From the NCBI GenBank assembly GCA_015680685.1, contig MNCI01018351.1, forward strand, positions 62,001 to 126,000: DNA of 64,000 bases, given 5' to 3'. The translations under genes were made by a program, and so were the position numbers. Position 1 is the stretch's first letter. The number at the start of each line of letters is the position of its first letter. The DNA is from Gnetum montanum (lineage: Eukaryota > Streptophyta > Gnetopsida > Gnetales > Gnetaceae). This document shows positions 1-10,090 of the stretch, piece by piece. The notes beneath the pieces are model-generated. The model saw only the letters and a list, made by a program, of their open reading frames with translations. It was not told where the DNA came from and made no database searches.

Positions 1-533
1 CCCTGCTTGCATTGCAGAATGTTCCTTAATATTAATATAATAATACTAGCAGCGTTTGTGTGAGCGCATGCTATTTGTGTTTATGTGGTGTGTGTGGTGT
101 GGGTCTTTCTAATGGTCTGAAAAAATAAAGACATTTGCTACGGTAGTCAGAAGTGATCTCTTCTAATACTGTTAATATGTTTTTTTTAATATGTTTTTTT
201 AAATAAGAAACTTCTTATTAATGCGGTAACCTTTCCAGTAATATATTATCATACTTAAACAAACATAAAGGAGAAATCAGTTACCATTGACACAGGTTCT
301 CTATCTCCGCTTTATCCATTCTTGTATGCCAAACATAATGCTTGAAATATTTTCCAAACATATCACTATGGATGTTCTTTTTCTCCTAATGGCAATCATC
401 TCTAATTAATTTTGTAATGAGGTTTACTAATTAGCTAATATTCATAGTTAAAGCATCTAGTAAACTATTTTGTTCTCCATAAAATATAATATTAGAAGCT
501 TAAAACAATTTGTGCAATTTATAAAATAATAAT
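1..533. other. AT-rich intergenic flank
   Basis: I see no gene here. The stretch is AT-rich with short T runs near 180-200, and contains the first copy of a direct repeat (358-488). The small ORF overlapping its right end on the minus strand crosses the border with the GC-rich insert and is not credible. Confidence 0.6.
358..488 (+). repeat. Direct repeat, copy A
   Basis: This is about 131 bp nearly identical to 1773-1915. The main difference is a 13-base segment (actcaatccagta) present only in the second copy. The two copies bracket the GC-rich insert at 534-1773. They are far too long for a retrotransposon target-site duplication, so they may be a pre-existing tandem duplication or part of a larger element. 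Confidence 0.8.
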
Positions 534-1773
534 TGTCGTCCTGGGCGTAGCAGCACGGCGAGGATCTGCGTGTTGCAGCTATGGAGGGTCTATGTGGAGT
601 CGGCGCAGGTGCCGGTGAAAAGGGGCCCATCTGTGGAGCGCAGGAACCGAGGGGCAGCCGAGTGGGGCTATGGACGCGGCCGCAGAAAAGAACAGCGGAC
701 AAACCTCACCATGCGTGGAGCAGATTGTGCAGGCGCGGGTTGCGGCGATGGCGGAGGCAGGAAGTAGGAAACAACGGCAGTGGAGAGAAAAGCAGCGGCG
801 TCAGACAGCGCAGGGTGATGATGCAGCAGCAGCAGGAGAATCAGAAACGCGGTGGCGCAGCAGCAACGCGGGCGAGGCCAGGGGAGCGCAGAGGGTGGCA
901 GCGAATAACTGCAGCAAACAAGAACAGCAGCGCGGCAGACAGAGTCAGCAGCAGCGCAGCAGACGAACAGGTGGCACTGCGCGGCCGGAATCAGCAACGT
1001 GACGGGAGAGGAGTGGCAGGCACGGCGGTGGTAGCAGCTGTGTTCTGCTCGGGAGGCGCGTAGTAGCCAGAAAATGACAACGTGGGAGTGGCAGCAGGGA
1101 AGACAGCGCAGCGCAGGTCACGCAGGAGAGACAGACACGGCGGGCAGCAAAACAGCGCAGCAGGCACGACACAACAGCGCGGCAGGCGAAGCCAAAACAG
1201 CAACGCGGCGCGGCAGAAACAGGAGGCACTGCGGGCGGCAGCGGCGGAACAGAAACGGCAGCGGCGGAACAGAAACGGCAGCGGACAGCAGGAGAATCAG
1301 GCGGCGCAGCAGGATAATCAGGCGGCACAGCAGCAGAATCAAGCGGCGCAGCAGCAACGGGAGTGAGTGAGCGAAAATCAGCGACGGCGGGGTGGCGAAA
1401 ATCAGCAATCGCAGGGTGGCGAAAATCAGCGATGGCGGGGTTAGAACAGAAGGTGGGGTTAGAACAGAAGGTGCTGTAGGTGGCGGCCGAACAGATCCCT
1501 GTAGGAGAAGCCCCCCTTCCTTCTTCCTTCTAACGTGCTCCTCCCTCTCTGTTTTATAGCGGCTCCCGAGGAGAAACCTAACCCTAATTGCTGCCACCTA
1601 AAAATAAAAAGAACATACACAAAAACCTTAAGTTTATGTTTTATTTTTAAAAGGCACGCAGTCTGTCCTTATTTTTTTTTATTTTAATTTTAGAATTTTA
1701 TATTTTATTGTTTTAAATTAAACTCGTATCAATAAGGCCCCATGCTTAGCGTGGGTGAAAGTTGGCCTCAACA
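534..1773 (-). mobile_element. GC-rich LTR-like insert (possible solo LTR)
   Basis: On the minus strand this segment starts TGTTGAGGCC and ends GACGACA, so it has TG...CA ends with an imperfect 5-base terminal inverted repeat. A TATA box lies at 1551-1558. Before it comes an AT-rich U3-like stretch, and after it about 1 kb of GC-rich sequence full of CpG and CAG with short internal repeats (for example near 1243-1285 and 1370-1470). I see no primer site, polypurine tract or polymerase, so a solo LTR fits best. The five bases outside each end do not match, which weakens this. Long ORFs on both strands follow from base composition. A captured CpG-island-like fragment is an alternative. Confidence 0.45.
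1551..1558 (-). promoter_or_regulatory. TATA box of the GC-rich LTR-like insert
   Basis: Minus-strand TATAAAAC follows a GC-rich stretch (GGGAGCCGC) and precedes a purine-rich stretch (AGAGAGGGAGG). This is a typical plant core promoter arrangement and suits an LTR U3/R border. Its activity is unknown. Confidence 0.45.
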
Positions 1774-1915
1774 CATATCACTGTGGATGTTCTTTTTCTC
1801 CTAATGGCAATCATCTCTAATTAATTTTGTAATGAGGTTTACTAATTAGCTAATATTCATAGTTAAACTCAATCCAGTAGCATCTAGTAAACTATTTTGT
1901 TCTCCATAAAATATA
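1773..1915 (+). repeat. Direct repeat, copy B
   Basis: Second copy of the 358-488 repeat, directly abutting the GC-rich insert. It carries an extra 13 bases compared with copy A. Confidence 0.8.
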
Positions 1916-2440
1916 TCAAAGGGCCACCCACCTTGTATTAGTATTCTTCTTTGAAGTATCTTAGCTTATTATAATTTGGACATCATTTTAAGAAGAGTGA
2001 AATCAGGATGATAGATGTACAAGTTTTTTTAAAAGTGAACTAAAACATTATGTGATGCTACTTGATCAGGTGGTTAGCCTAAATGTGATTGATGCAACCA
2101 ATGATAGGTTCAAATCCTTCTTGACATCATTTGGAATTTATATTTATTTTACAAATTAGTATATAGTTTAATAAAAATTTAAAAATAATAATAAAGTATA
2201 AGATAAGTAGAAGGAAATAGTACAACATCATTGGAGCTTGTGAAAACATAGTAAACAATTGGAAAAAATATTAGTAGCTATATAGCTTAATAATGCGCAT
2301 AATCATGAAGCTCATAATAATTGGTGGCATAATAATTGTGTCCAAGCTAGAAAAGATGAAAAAAAATGCTAGGAGTGAACTTAAAAAGTTTTTAAAAAAT
2401 GTTTTATAGAGTACAATTGGAATAGTTTGTTGTATGATAA
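1916..2440. other. AT-rich stretch with one SINE-like fragment
   Basis: No gene is supported. Around 2070-2120 there is a weak tRNA-like pattern (ggttagcctaaa, then ggttcaaatcc about 40 bases later) recalling polymerase III A and B boxes. The rest is AT-rich. From about 2240 it may be the decayed upstream part of the following LINE. Confidence 0.4.
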
Positions 2441-2816
2441 AAAAATAGTATGAGAATTTCTAGAAGCCTTTCCAATGTGAAATTTCTACACAACTAAAGT
2501 ATTAAATTAATTATGTTTATGCATTTTATAATAATCTTTCTTTTGGAGAAGATATTTATTATCACAATTTTTATGAAGTTCCTTTGCATTTTACCCTAGA
2601 AGAAGTTATAGATGGCATTTAACATATTAGCATGTGGAAAGGTATAAATTCAAATGGTTTATATGTTTAATTACTTAATGGTCGGACAATATATTAACAT
2701 AGAAATTTAGAAAAGATTAAATATTGTTATTATTAATGGCCTTGTTAAGTAATGCTTCTTTCTAACAAATGTGATAGAAATAATTTTAAAAACTATTATG
2801 TGATAGTGGTAGGGAG
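2440..2816 (+). pseudogene. LINE reverse transcriptase fragment, 5' part
   Basis: Broken reading frames contain the start of a non-LTR reverse transcriptase. One frame gives a TLEEVIDGI-like segment followed by a KGINSNGL-like segment, matching the usual layout at the N-terminal edge of LINE RT (an acidic helix, then Lys-Gly-x-Asp-Gly). Stops and frameshifts are frequent. The fragment ends exactly where the Element 1 LTR begins and resumes at 15789 after it. The upstream limit is a guess. Confidence 0.5.
2812..2816 (+). repeat. Target-site duplication of Element 1, left
   Basis: GGGAG directly before the 5' LTR matches AGGAG at 15784-15788 with one transition. Five bases is the usual length for Ty3/gypsy insertions. 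Confidence 0.65.
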
Positions 2817-3665
2817 TGATAAATTATGCGAAGGGCTATGTTGACGAGCATGCATTGATGCATCCCTATCAATGCATGGGTTGATGTGTCGATGCAATGT
2901 CTATCTTTGCCTATATAAATGCACATACCCACTGCATTTATGGCACCATTGAGTCAATAAAGTAGCTAAGTTCTTGTAGTTTGTTCCTGTGAAAGTTAGA
3001 ATAGTTTCTAAGTGCCCACAGTAGGACTTCAAGGATTGTATGGATCCTCACTTGAGCATCATTGAACCTTAACACTTTGGTGTTTTGGCAATAAAGACAA
3101 GATTCTTGAAACTCTTTACAGCACTTAGAATAGATTAATGTTTACTTTCATGTAGTTTATTATTCATGCACTTTACATTCATGTTCTTAGTTAAATAATA
3201 CACTTAATTAATATACATAAGTACAACTACCTCAAAAATATCATTAATGCTTAGTAATCCTGGCAATGCTATCACTTGGTTCACCCAGTAGCCCAATAGT
3301 TGGTAACCCAGTAGCATCTTAATGAGTTCAGGATGTGCATAGCAGGTGGGCCTAGATACTTAAGTTAGGAAATAGATTAAGGTATTACAGAGTTACTTAG
3401 ATTAAATCATAATTAATTATTTTATTTCACACTTATATTTATTAAAATAAAAAATAAAATCAATACAAATCACGTGCCTTAGATTACACTTAACCATACA
3501 CTTGCACTTACACAAGTGAAGCCAAGAAGACAACGATCACATCCTTAAGTCACTATCTTTACTATTGTGCATTTGAAGAGCTAAAGTCCATGAAATTTAA
3601 CTAGATCACTAGCACAACACTTGTGATTTGTATGGCTGGGCATAGGGACTACTTGCCACTCATCC
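2817..3665 (+). repeat. 5' LTR of Element 1
   Basis: About 849 bp, starting TGATAAAT and ending next to the primer site. It aligns along its length with 14922-15783. U3 has repeated motifs built on gatgcat/cgatgca (2830-2900), followed by a TATA box (TATATAAAT, 2912-2920). The R/U5 part resembles those of Elements 2 and 4. Confidence 0.92.
2912..2920 (+). promoter_or_regulatory. TATA box in 5' LTR of Element 1
   Basis: TATATAAAT follows the U3 motif cluster. The same site is kept at 15017-15025 in the 3' LTR. It marks the likely U3/R boundary. Confidence 0.6.
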
Positions 3666-3666
3666 T

Positions 3667-3684
3667 TGATGTGATTGTTGGGGA
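3667..3684 (+). other. Primer binding site of Element 1 (tRNA-Asp type)
   Basis: TGATGTGATTGTTGGGGA lies immediately inside the 5' LTR. It differs from the plant tRNA-Asp primer site TGGCGCCGTTGCCGGGGA almost only by transitions, as expected from methylcytosine decay. The younger copy in Element 3 (41437-41455) confirms the reading. Confidence 0.75.
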
Positions 3685-3817
3685 ACTTTTAGTTAGCTAA
3701 GTGCACTACATAGGAAATATAGTGAAACCATATAATGATGTTGTAAAGGACCTAACATTAAAATTGTTAAGATAAATAATAATAACAAATGCACACTATT
3801 TTTTCACAATCATTGAT

Positions 3818-6430
3818 ATGACTTCTTCTCATAGGGAAGACTCTCCACCACCAGTCCTAAGCGAATCCAATCAAAGGCACGAAGGCCAAAAGATACTCAT
3901 GCTCCAACAATTCAAAGTGGTCTATACTCATCTAGATGCTTACACTCCAGATTTCACATTCATCCTACACTAGGAAAAGCAACTGTGATGGAGTGACATG
4001 GAAGGCAACATTGTATTGCCTCCCAACCGATCTATTCCTACAATGCTACCAAACAATCTCATCAACTTGGACATTGTAGTACTCAATGTAGAGTACAAGG
4101 ATTGTAACCACGCTTATCAAGATTATCATCCCAATAAAGCACAATGAAAGAAAGATTGACAAATGGAAGGTAGATATGAGGCTTCGAAAGGCAAAAGGTT
4201 TCCTAACCACTTATTCCTACAAACACACAAAGAAGATGAGGACTTCTTTTTAGGTGCCTTCCAAAATACATATTTTCCTTCTCTCTTTGATGACAAGATC
4301 CTTAACCAATAGTTGCAATCAACTAGGGACAACCTTGGTTATAGGAAGAATGAATCACAAGATTAGGGGACCTCAAAAAGGGGTAGCCAAGTTAAGAACG
4401 ATGACAAGCACTAGGAGAAGGACAAACATGGTGATTGGGATAGGGATCAAAGAAGAGGGAGCATTAGGAATCACTTTGGTGCTTGTTCTCCTTCCTCTTT
4501 TCCTTCATCATCCTCACCATATTCCTCCTCCAATTTCGATGGGAGAAGTACAGGCAACAGAAATCATGATGAATATGAATAGTGGAATAGGGATGGTCAT
4601 TGAATTCATTGAGACAACAAAGATTGTGGGCATGAGCAATGTGGGGGTGGCCATCACAAAGAACGAAGGGATAGTAAGACTCATCATAGGTACCATTGCC
4701 ATGATAGGGACCATAGATAGCATTATGACTATGATAAGCCCCTAATGGCTACTAGAAATATGTTAAACATTTTAGAAGCTATTAGGATACCAACTAGGCA
4801 TGTGAAGGATAGCCAAATAAAATGGTTGGATATGAATAATATGCCCAAGTTCAAAGGAGGATACAATTCAGATCCGCAAAATCATCTACAAGCCTTTCAT
4901 GATGCCTGTGCCTTGCAGAATGTGGAAAACGAATAACAAAAGTTGAAACTATTCCCAGGGACACTCATCAAAGAAGCAGAAAGCTAGTAGTAGTCCTTGG
5001 AATCGAAATTTATTAAATGATAAAGTACAATGCTAGAGCTATCCAATGATAAGTGCTAGATGTACTCTAGAGTATCCAATTTAAAGAGGAAAATCCAAGG
5101 ATGGAAACAAGGCACTCATAAGTCCTTGGATGTAGCTATAGATAGGTACTACTCTTTGTCGCACCAATGTTCAATCTGTGGATACTTCCAATAGGATTAG
5201 CTATGCCATATCATAGATGGACTCAAAACTGAAACAAAGATAACCCTCAGGGTCTATGCCCAAGGAAGACTTTATGAGCTAAGGGTCCATCAAATTCAAA
5301 GGCTCATTGAGCAAGTGATCAAACAAGAAGAAGAGTTGAAAAAATGGAAAAGTGTAGAGGAATACAACAAGGACCCCTCCATCTATAAGAGGGAGGTCCA
5401 TTTCTGTGAAAATGAGGAGGAGGCACCACTTGATGAAGTGGTATAAAGGAAAACCTTACCAATCCAAAAATCTAGTACTGAAATATCGGCTAAGGTTGAT
5501 AAAATGTGGGACTCCTTGGATGAAAAATTTCAAACTGCTCTAAAGATTGTAAAGAAAAGAATAGATCAATAATGTATTCAATATGATAGAAGGAAAAAGA
5601 AGGAGAATGAACTTTAACATTATAAAGCTAAGGGAAAAGCTGAAATAGTAGAGGAGGTTACAGATTCTGAGACCGATGATGACAGTTGTAACATATGCCA
5701 ATATGAACATCCCAAGGGATGTTACCTTGTTATTTCACACTTATAGGAATCTAGGGTATATGCTTTAAATCCTATATTAACAAAACAACAAGTACCTAGG
5801 CAATTGCCTTATCCTCAAGACAACTATCAACGATAGTTCCACTAGCAAACTTACTATCTAGGTGAAGTGCCACCTGAACCTCAAAAGTAGTACCAACAAT
5901 GGAAACACCCATAACCATGGGGGATGCGACTTCCAATGTAGCATTTGTCTTATCATTAACCTAATCCATATGGGTACTACATTCAACAACCCATCTCTCC
6001 ATGTAATTCTTCCAATCATGCTTTCTTTTCACATCACTATTACCCTCTAAAATACTATAGAGCACCATCATCAAGTGTAGATTCCCCATTTCTCTACTAT
6101 CCTCCTCCATAGTTTTCCACTCCTACACATCCACCTTAAAATCCTTTGCCACCTACTCCATCTATGTAGGGTGAGATACCTACCACACCACAATATAGAA
6201 ATGCTACAAGGGTCATAAACTTATAGTGAGCTCCTTAGTTAAGTGGCTCTAAATCTAAGCCTAACCAATAGCCCCATAAAGCCCTCACAAATACCTTTTA
6301 CTATTAACCCTACTGCTACCTCCTCTAAAATGTCTATTGAGTAACCTTCAAACCAATGCACCCCCTAGTTACACACCATCATGTTGACCAATGTGGTCAA
6401 AGATTGAATTAAGACTAGACATTCTCCCAG
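3818..6430 (+). pseudogene. gag: gag of Element 1, broken
   Basis: The capsid/nucleocapsid polyprotein of the element. Start ATG 3818 gives MTSSHRED, followed by a conserved N-terminal domain (segment VVYTHLDAYTPDFTFIL) shared with Element 3. Next comes an Arg/Asp/His-rich low-complexity stretch (about 4330-4740). The retrotransposon gag core follows (4745-5330; GGYNSDPQNHLQAFHDAC), then a zinc knuckle at 5697-5741 (CNICQYEHPKGC) and a Pro/Gln/Tyr-rich linker. In-frame stops, mostly TAG, recur, as in the core at 4934-4936. The knuckle spacing C-x2-C-x3-H-x3-C differs from the usual C-x2-C-x4-H-x4-C. Confidence 0.8.
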
Positions 6431-6439
6431 GAGGACATA

Positions 6440-6890
6440 TGATCATGAGAGTCCTCTTATCTATTTGTAGATTGCCAAAAATGAACCACATAAGGCTCTT
6501 CTAGACTCAAGTTCTAGAGTTAACTTGATTTTGCAAGAAATGTACAAAGCCTAGAACCTGCCTCCCTTGAAAAAGAGCAACATCAAATTAGATCTAGTAG
6601 ACTAATCCATCATTATTCCTTTGTAATTGGTGGAAGACATCATGAGCACTATTTGTGAGTGGTCATATCCTACAAATTTCTTGGTAATCCATGTGGAGAA
6701 TAGTACATGGAACTTTTCTATCACCATGGGAAGATCATGGTTAAGCACTATAGATGCACAACTGGGGATTAGAGACCTATCCTTGGAAATTTCAAAGAAG
6801 AATGAATTTGGCAAACTTGAGAAGAAGAGAGTTTTATGCATTGTGTATAGTGACACAAGGTGCCACTGTGTGCAAAAACTATGAATCGTA
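6440..6890 (+). pseudogene. Aspartic protease of Element 1, broken
   Basis: Retropepsin-type protease that would cut the Gag-Pol polyprotein. The active-site region at 6498-6540 reads ALLDSSSRVNLI. The equivalent in Element 3 has Asp-Ser-Gly, so here the catalytic Gly has become Ser. Downstream come the hydrophobic core (VEDIMSTICEWSYPTNFLVI) and the GRSWLST segment. The open frame 6627-6884 covers the C-terminal part. Stops before 6627 inactivate it. Confidence 0.75.
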
Positions 6891-7133
6891 AAGAGCACAT
6901 TACTTCAAGCATACAATCAATGTATGGATATCACAGAAATATAAATGTGCCTATACATAGAAACCAGTAAACAAGAGGACACTTAGTGGCTGACAACTAA
7001 AAATGAGGCTAAATCAACAATGTGCATGGAACTAGTTGAGAGCATCACAAGTTCATATGTAGAAAGCATGGATCAATTGGAGTAGATCCATCATCAACTC
7101 TTTGATGAACAAGAAAAAATCAATTAGGTATAG

Positions 7134-8250
7134 TTGAAGATCCCTAAAAATTTCAAGCAAGAGCCCCTTGAGTTAAAAACTCTATCAGCAAAAATGGAGT
7201 ATGCCTTTCTAAATAATGGCAAGTTAGTCATTATCAATACCACACTTGGTCGTGACAAAAAGAAGAAATTATTGGAATTATTAAGAAATGACCAACATTC
7301 TTTACTTGGTCATATCATGAGCTAGCAAAGTTAATCCAAGGATATGCTAACATAGAATATATACAAATTCCTCCATCAAACCAAAGAGGTAGCTACAAAC
7401 ATGCTTGAATCTAAAGCTTAAGTAAATTGTGAAGGAGGAAACTAAATAACTCCTCAAGGCTAGGTTTATTTACCCATTGCAGATAGTGAGTGGGTTAACT
7501 CACTTTTATTATGCCAAATAAAAGAGAAAAGTGGAGGATCTATATAGACTCTAGGCTATTAAATATGGCCACTTACAAAGATCATTTTCCATTGCCATTT
7601 GTGGACCAAGTGCTAGATACAATCGTGGGGCATTGTTACTATAGCTTTCTAGATGGTTATAGTGGCTATAACCAAATATATATTGCACCAAAGAACTAGG
7701 CCAAAACAACATTCATGAGTTCCTAGGGGACTTTTACATATAGAAAGATGCCCATTAGCCTATGCAATGCTTCTATCACATTCCAACATTTGGTTCTTAG
7801 CATCTTCTAATAACAAACTAGTAGTAAGGTAGAAGTCTTCATGGATGACTTATCTACCTACAAGGCTACCTTTGAGAAATCCTTGGACTACCTTACTAAG
7901 TAATTTAATGATGTGTAGACACTAACTTAAGTTTCAATTGGCAAAAGATCCATTTGATGATCCAAGATGGCATTGTCTTAGGGCATTGAATTTTTAACTG
8001 AAGGGATCAAGGTAAACCCCAAACAAATAAGGGTCATCCAAGGAATAACTAGATAACTAGAGATCATAAAATATATGAGGCCATTCATTGGTCACACTAA
8101 TTACTATAGGTGCTTCGTCAAGAACTTCTCAAAGATTTCCAAGCCATTGGTAGAGCTTACAAAGAAAGATGCATCATTCGTCTAGAGCAAGGAATGTGAG
8201 CATGCATTCCAACAACTCAAAAAAAAGGTTGTAGAAACTCAAATTCTACA
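7134..8250 (+). pseudogene. pol: Reverse transcriptase of Element 1, broken
   Basis: Copies the element RNA into DNA. A conserved pre-RT segment (about 7134-7260, EPLELKTL...KLVIIN) precedes the fingers/palm. The open part 7511-7699 has KWRIYIDSRLLN and FLDGYSGYNQI. The catalytic box, VFMDD, lies at about 7838-7852. At least three in-frame TAG stops (7697, 7724, 8183) sit where related copies have Gln or Trp. The connection region (IKYMRPFIGHTNYYRCFV-like) runs to about 8240. Confidence 0.85.
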
Positions 8251-8600
8251 AGCATCAGATTGGTCTAGACCATTTCACATCATAACATATGCATCAAACT
8301 ATGCCTTAGGAGTTGTGCTTACACAGATGGATGATCAGAAACATCCATACTACATTCACTATGCAAGAAGAAGCATTGTGGATGCATAACTTAACTACAC
8401 TACCATTGAAAAAGGGCCTATGGTACTTGTTTATGCATTAGAGAAATGTAGGTACTATGTGCTTGGATACAAAATTTTTGTGCACACGGATCACAATGCC
8501 ATCTAGTTTTTGATATATAAGTCAATGGTGAGCCCCCTTGTTACATGATGGCTAGTGATCCTTCAAGAGTTTGATCTAACAATGGTAGCTTGAAAGGAGA
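8250..8600 (+). pseudogene. pol: RNase H of Element 1, broken
   Basis: Degrades RNA in the RNA/DNA hybrid. Recognisable segments are WSRPFHIITYASNYALG, the HPYYIHYARRS stretch and FVHTDHNAI, with the acidic residue in TDH. It continues the RT frame. In-frame stops include TAG at 8504, where Element 3 has Trp. The C-terminal edge is cut by the N-bounded inverted segment that follows. Confidence 0.8.
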
Positions 8601-8612
8601 CCAAGAATGTGN

Positions 8613-8775
8613 TCTATCGCAGAAGTAAAAGAAGTGATGGGCATCCTTGAAGATTATAGGTCAATAATGTCCTACCATGAGGATCTTAATGACTATTCTC
8701 CTTCTAGCATAGTGGTCCCCATAAGGACTTTCATGTGCATCCTTAAGGACTTGAAGTTGATTTGCATTAGGGGCA
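8613..8775 (-). repeat. 163-bp inverted copy bounded by Ns (probable assembly error)
   Basis: The segment between the single Ns at 8612 and 8776 is the reverse complement of 8885-9047 over its full 163 bases, with one mismatch seen. Both borders coincide with an N. Read in the element's own direction it breaks the frame between RNase H and integrase. A misoriented assembly piece explains this better than a biological inversion. Confidence 0.85.
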
Positions 8776-8776
8776 N

Positions 8777-10090
8777 AGAGTGGGACCACATGAAGAAATA
8801 ATAGTTTCTTCACCAAGCCAAACACTTTATAGAAATCAATGGAAGCCTCTACAAGGTTTGCATAGATAGCTTGGTATGATGGTGTGCCCCTAATGCAAAT
8901 CAACTTCAAGTCCTTAAGGATGCACATGAAGGTCCTTATGGGGACCACTATGCTAGAAGGAGAATAGTCATTAAGATCCTCATGGTAGGACATTATTGAC
9001 CTATAATCTTCAAGGATGCCCATCACTTCCTTTACTTCTGCGATAGATGCCAACGTGATGGAGTGATGAACACATGTATGAAAAGGCCTCAATAGTGGAT
9101 CCAACCACTAAAGCCTTTCAATCTTTGGAGGATTGATTTCAAGGAACCCATCACCACCATGTTAAATAGAAAGTCCTACATTATTATGGCTATTGACTAC
9201 TACACTAACTTACCTAAATTTGGGGCTATAATCGACTATTCATCATCTATAGTAGCCCAATTTGTACAACAAAATGTGTAAATAGGATTCGTGTCCCATA
9301 GGCATTAATTTCAGATAATGGAACACATTTCATAGGTGCCACTTTTTGAAAGATCATGCAATGCTTAGGGGTTGAATGTAAACTAACAACTCCATCCAAC
9401 CCTAATCCAATAGTCAAGCCAAGGTTACCAATAGGGAAATTACCAAGATACTAACTCATAGTGTTAGTAAATATAGGAAGAACTAGAGCAACAAACTCAA
9501 CAATGTCCTTTGGGCTTATTGTTCAACATGGAAAATTCCTATTGGGTCCTCTCCTTATAAGTTAGTGTATGGAAAACTACCAACACTTTCCATCCAAGCT
9601 AAACTTCATACACTTTCAATAGCTTATGAGTTTGACTTGCACTTGAGTCTAGCCCAAAAAGAAAGAGTAATGAATCTCAACATGCTAAAAGAGAACAGAC
9701 TAGTGGCCTTATCATCAAATAAAGTGCACAAGGCACATAATAAATAACAACATGATATCAAGATTAGGAGGGTAAAGTTTCACCCAAGAGATAAGATGCT
9801 CTACTAGAACCCCATACACATGCCTCAATGAACAAAGCTTCAAAATGTTATGGAAGGGCCCTAACATTATCTATGAAACCTTTCCATCTAAGACCATGAT
9901 GATCTAACATTCTTATAGCTTGAGTAAAAGGTTTTTGATCAATAACTAACAACTAAAGCATTTCCTTGAACCAAAAACAACTAGTAGAGATAATGCCTTA
10001 ATCGATCGCCAAGCACACTCAATCTTTCAAATCTCCCACTTCCAAATTAGTTGTGGGGGATATGGCTATCCATGTTAATATCATATAAGT
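8777..10090 (+). pseudogene. pol: Integrase of Element 1, broken
   Basis: Inserts the cDNA into the genome. The zinc-binding N-terminus spans about 8800-9070 (DAHEGPYGDHYARRR, then CDRCQ). The catalytic core has IDF near 9130 and ISDNGTHF near 9308-9332, the first two acidic positions of the DDE triad. The core is frameshifted afterwards. An open piece at 9565-9747 belongs to the C-terminal part. The polypeptide region ends around a conserved FQIS...SCGGYG segment near 10030-10070, whose DNA carries a G-rich box (10051-10060). Confidence 0.75.

Noticed and set aside
581-1063. 160-residue ORF on the plus strand and overlapping ORFs on both strands in 570-1600
   Set aside because: The stretch is GC- and CAG-rich, so stops are rare in every frame. 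The proteins are low-complexity (Gln/Arg/Ala or Leu/Pro/Cys) with no domain.
2820-2905. Palindromic gatgcat words as a hairpin terminator or origin
   Set aside because: They are in the U3 of an LTR, are repeated in the partner LTR, and fit enhancer-like repeats better.
4254-4745. 163-residue Met/Ile-rich ORF, and 51578-51839 ORFs on both strands
   Set aside because: Out-of-frame readings of the Arg/Asp/His-rich gag segment. The true frame is fixed by the gag core downstream.
8607-8801. Small ORF in the inverted segment
   Set aside because: It lies in the N-bounded inverted copy of integrase DNA, likely an assembly error, and its protein includes unknown residues.
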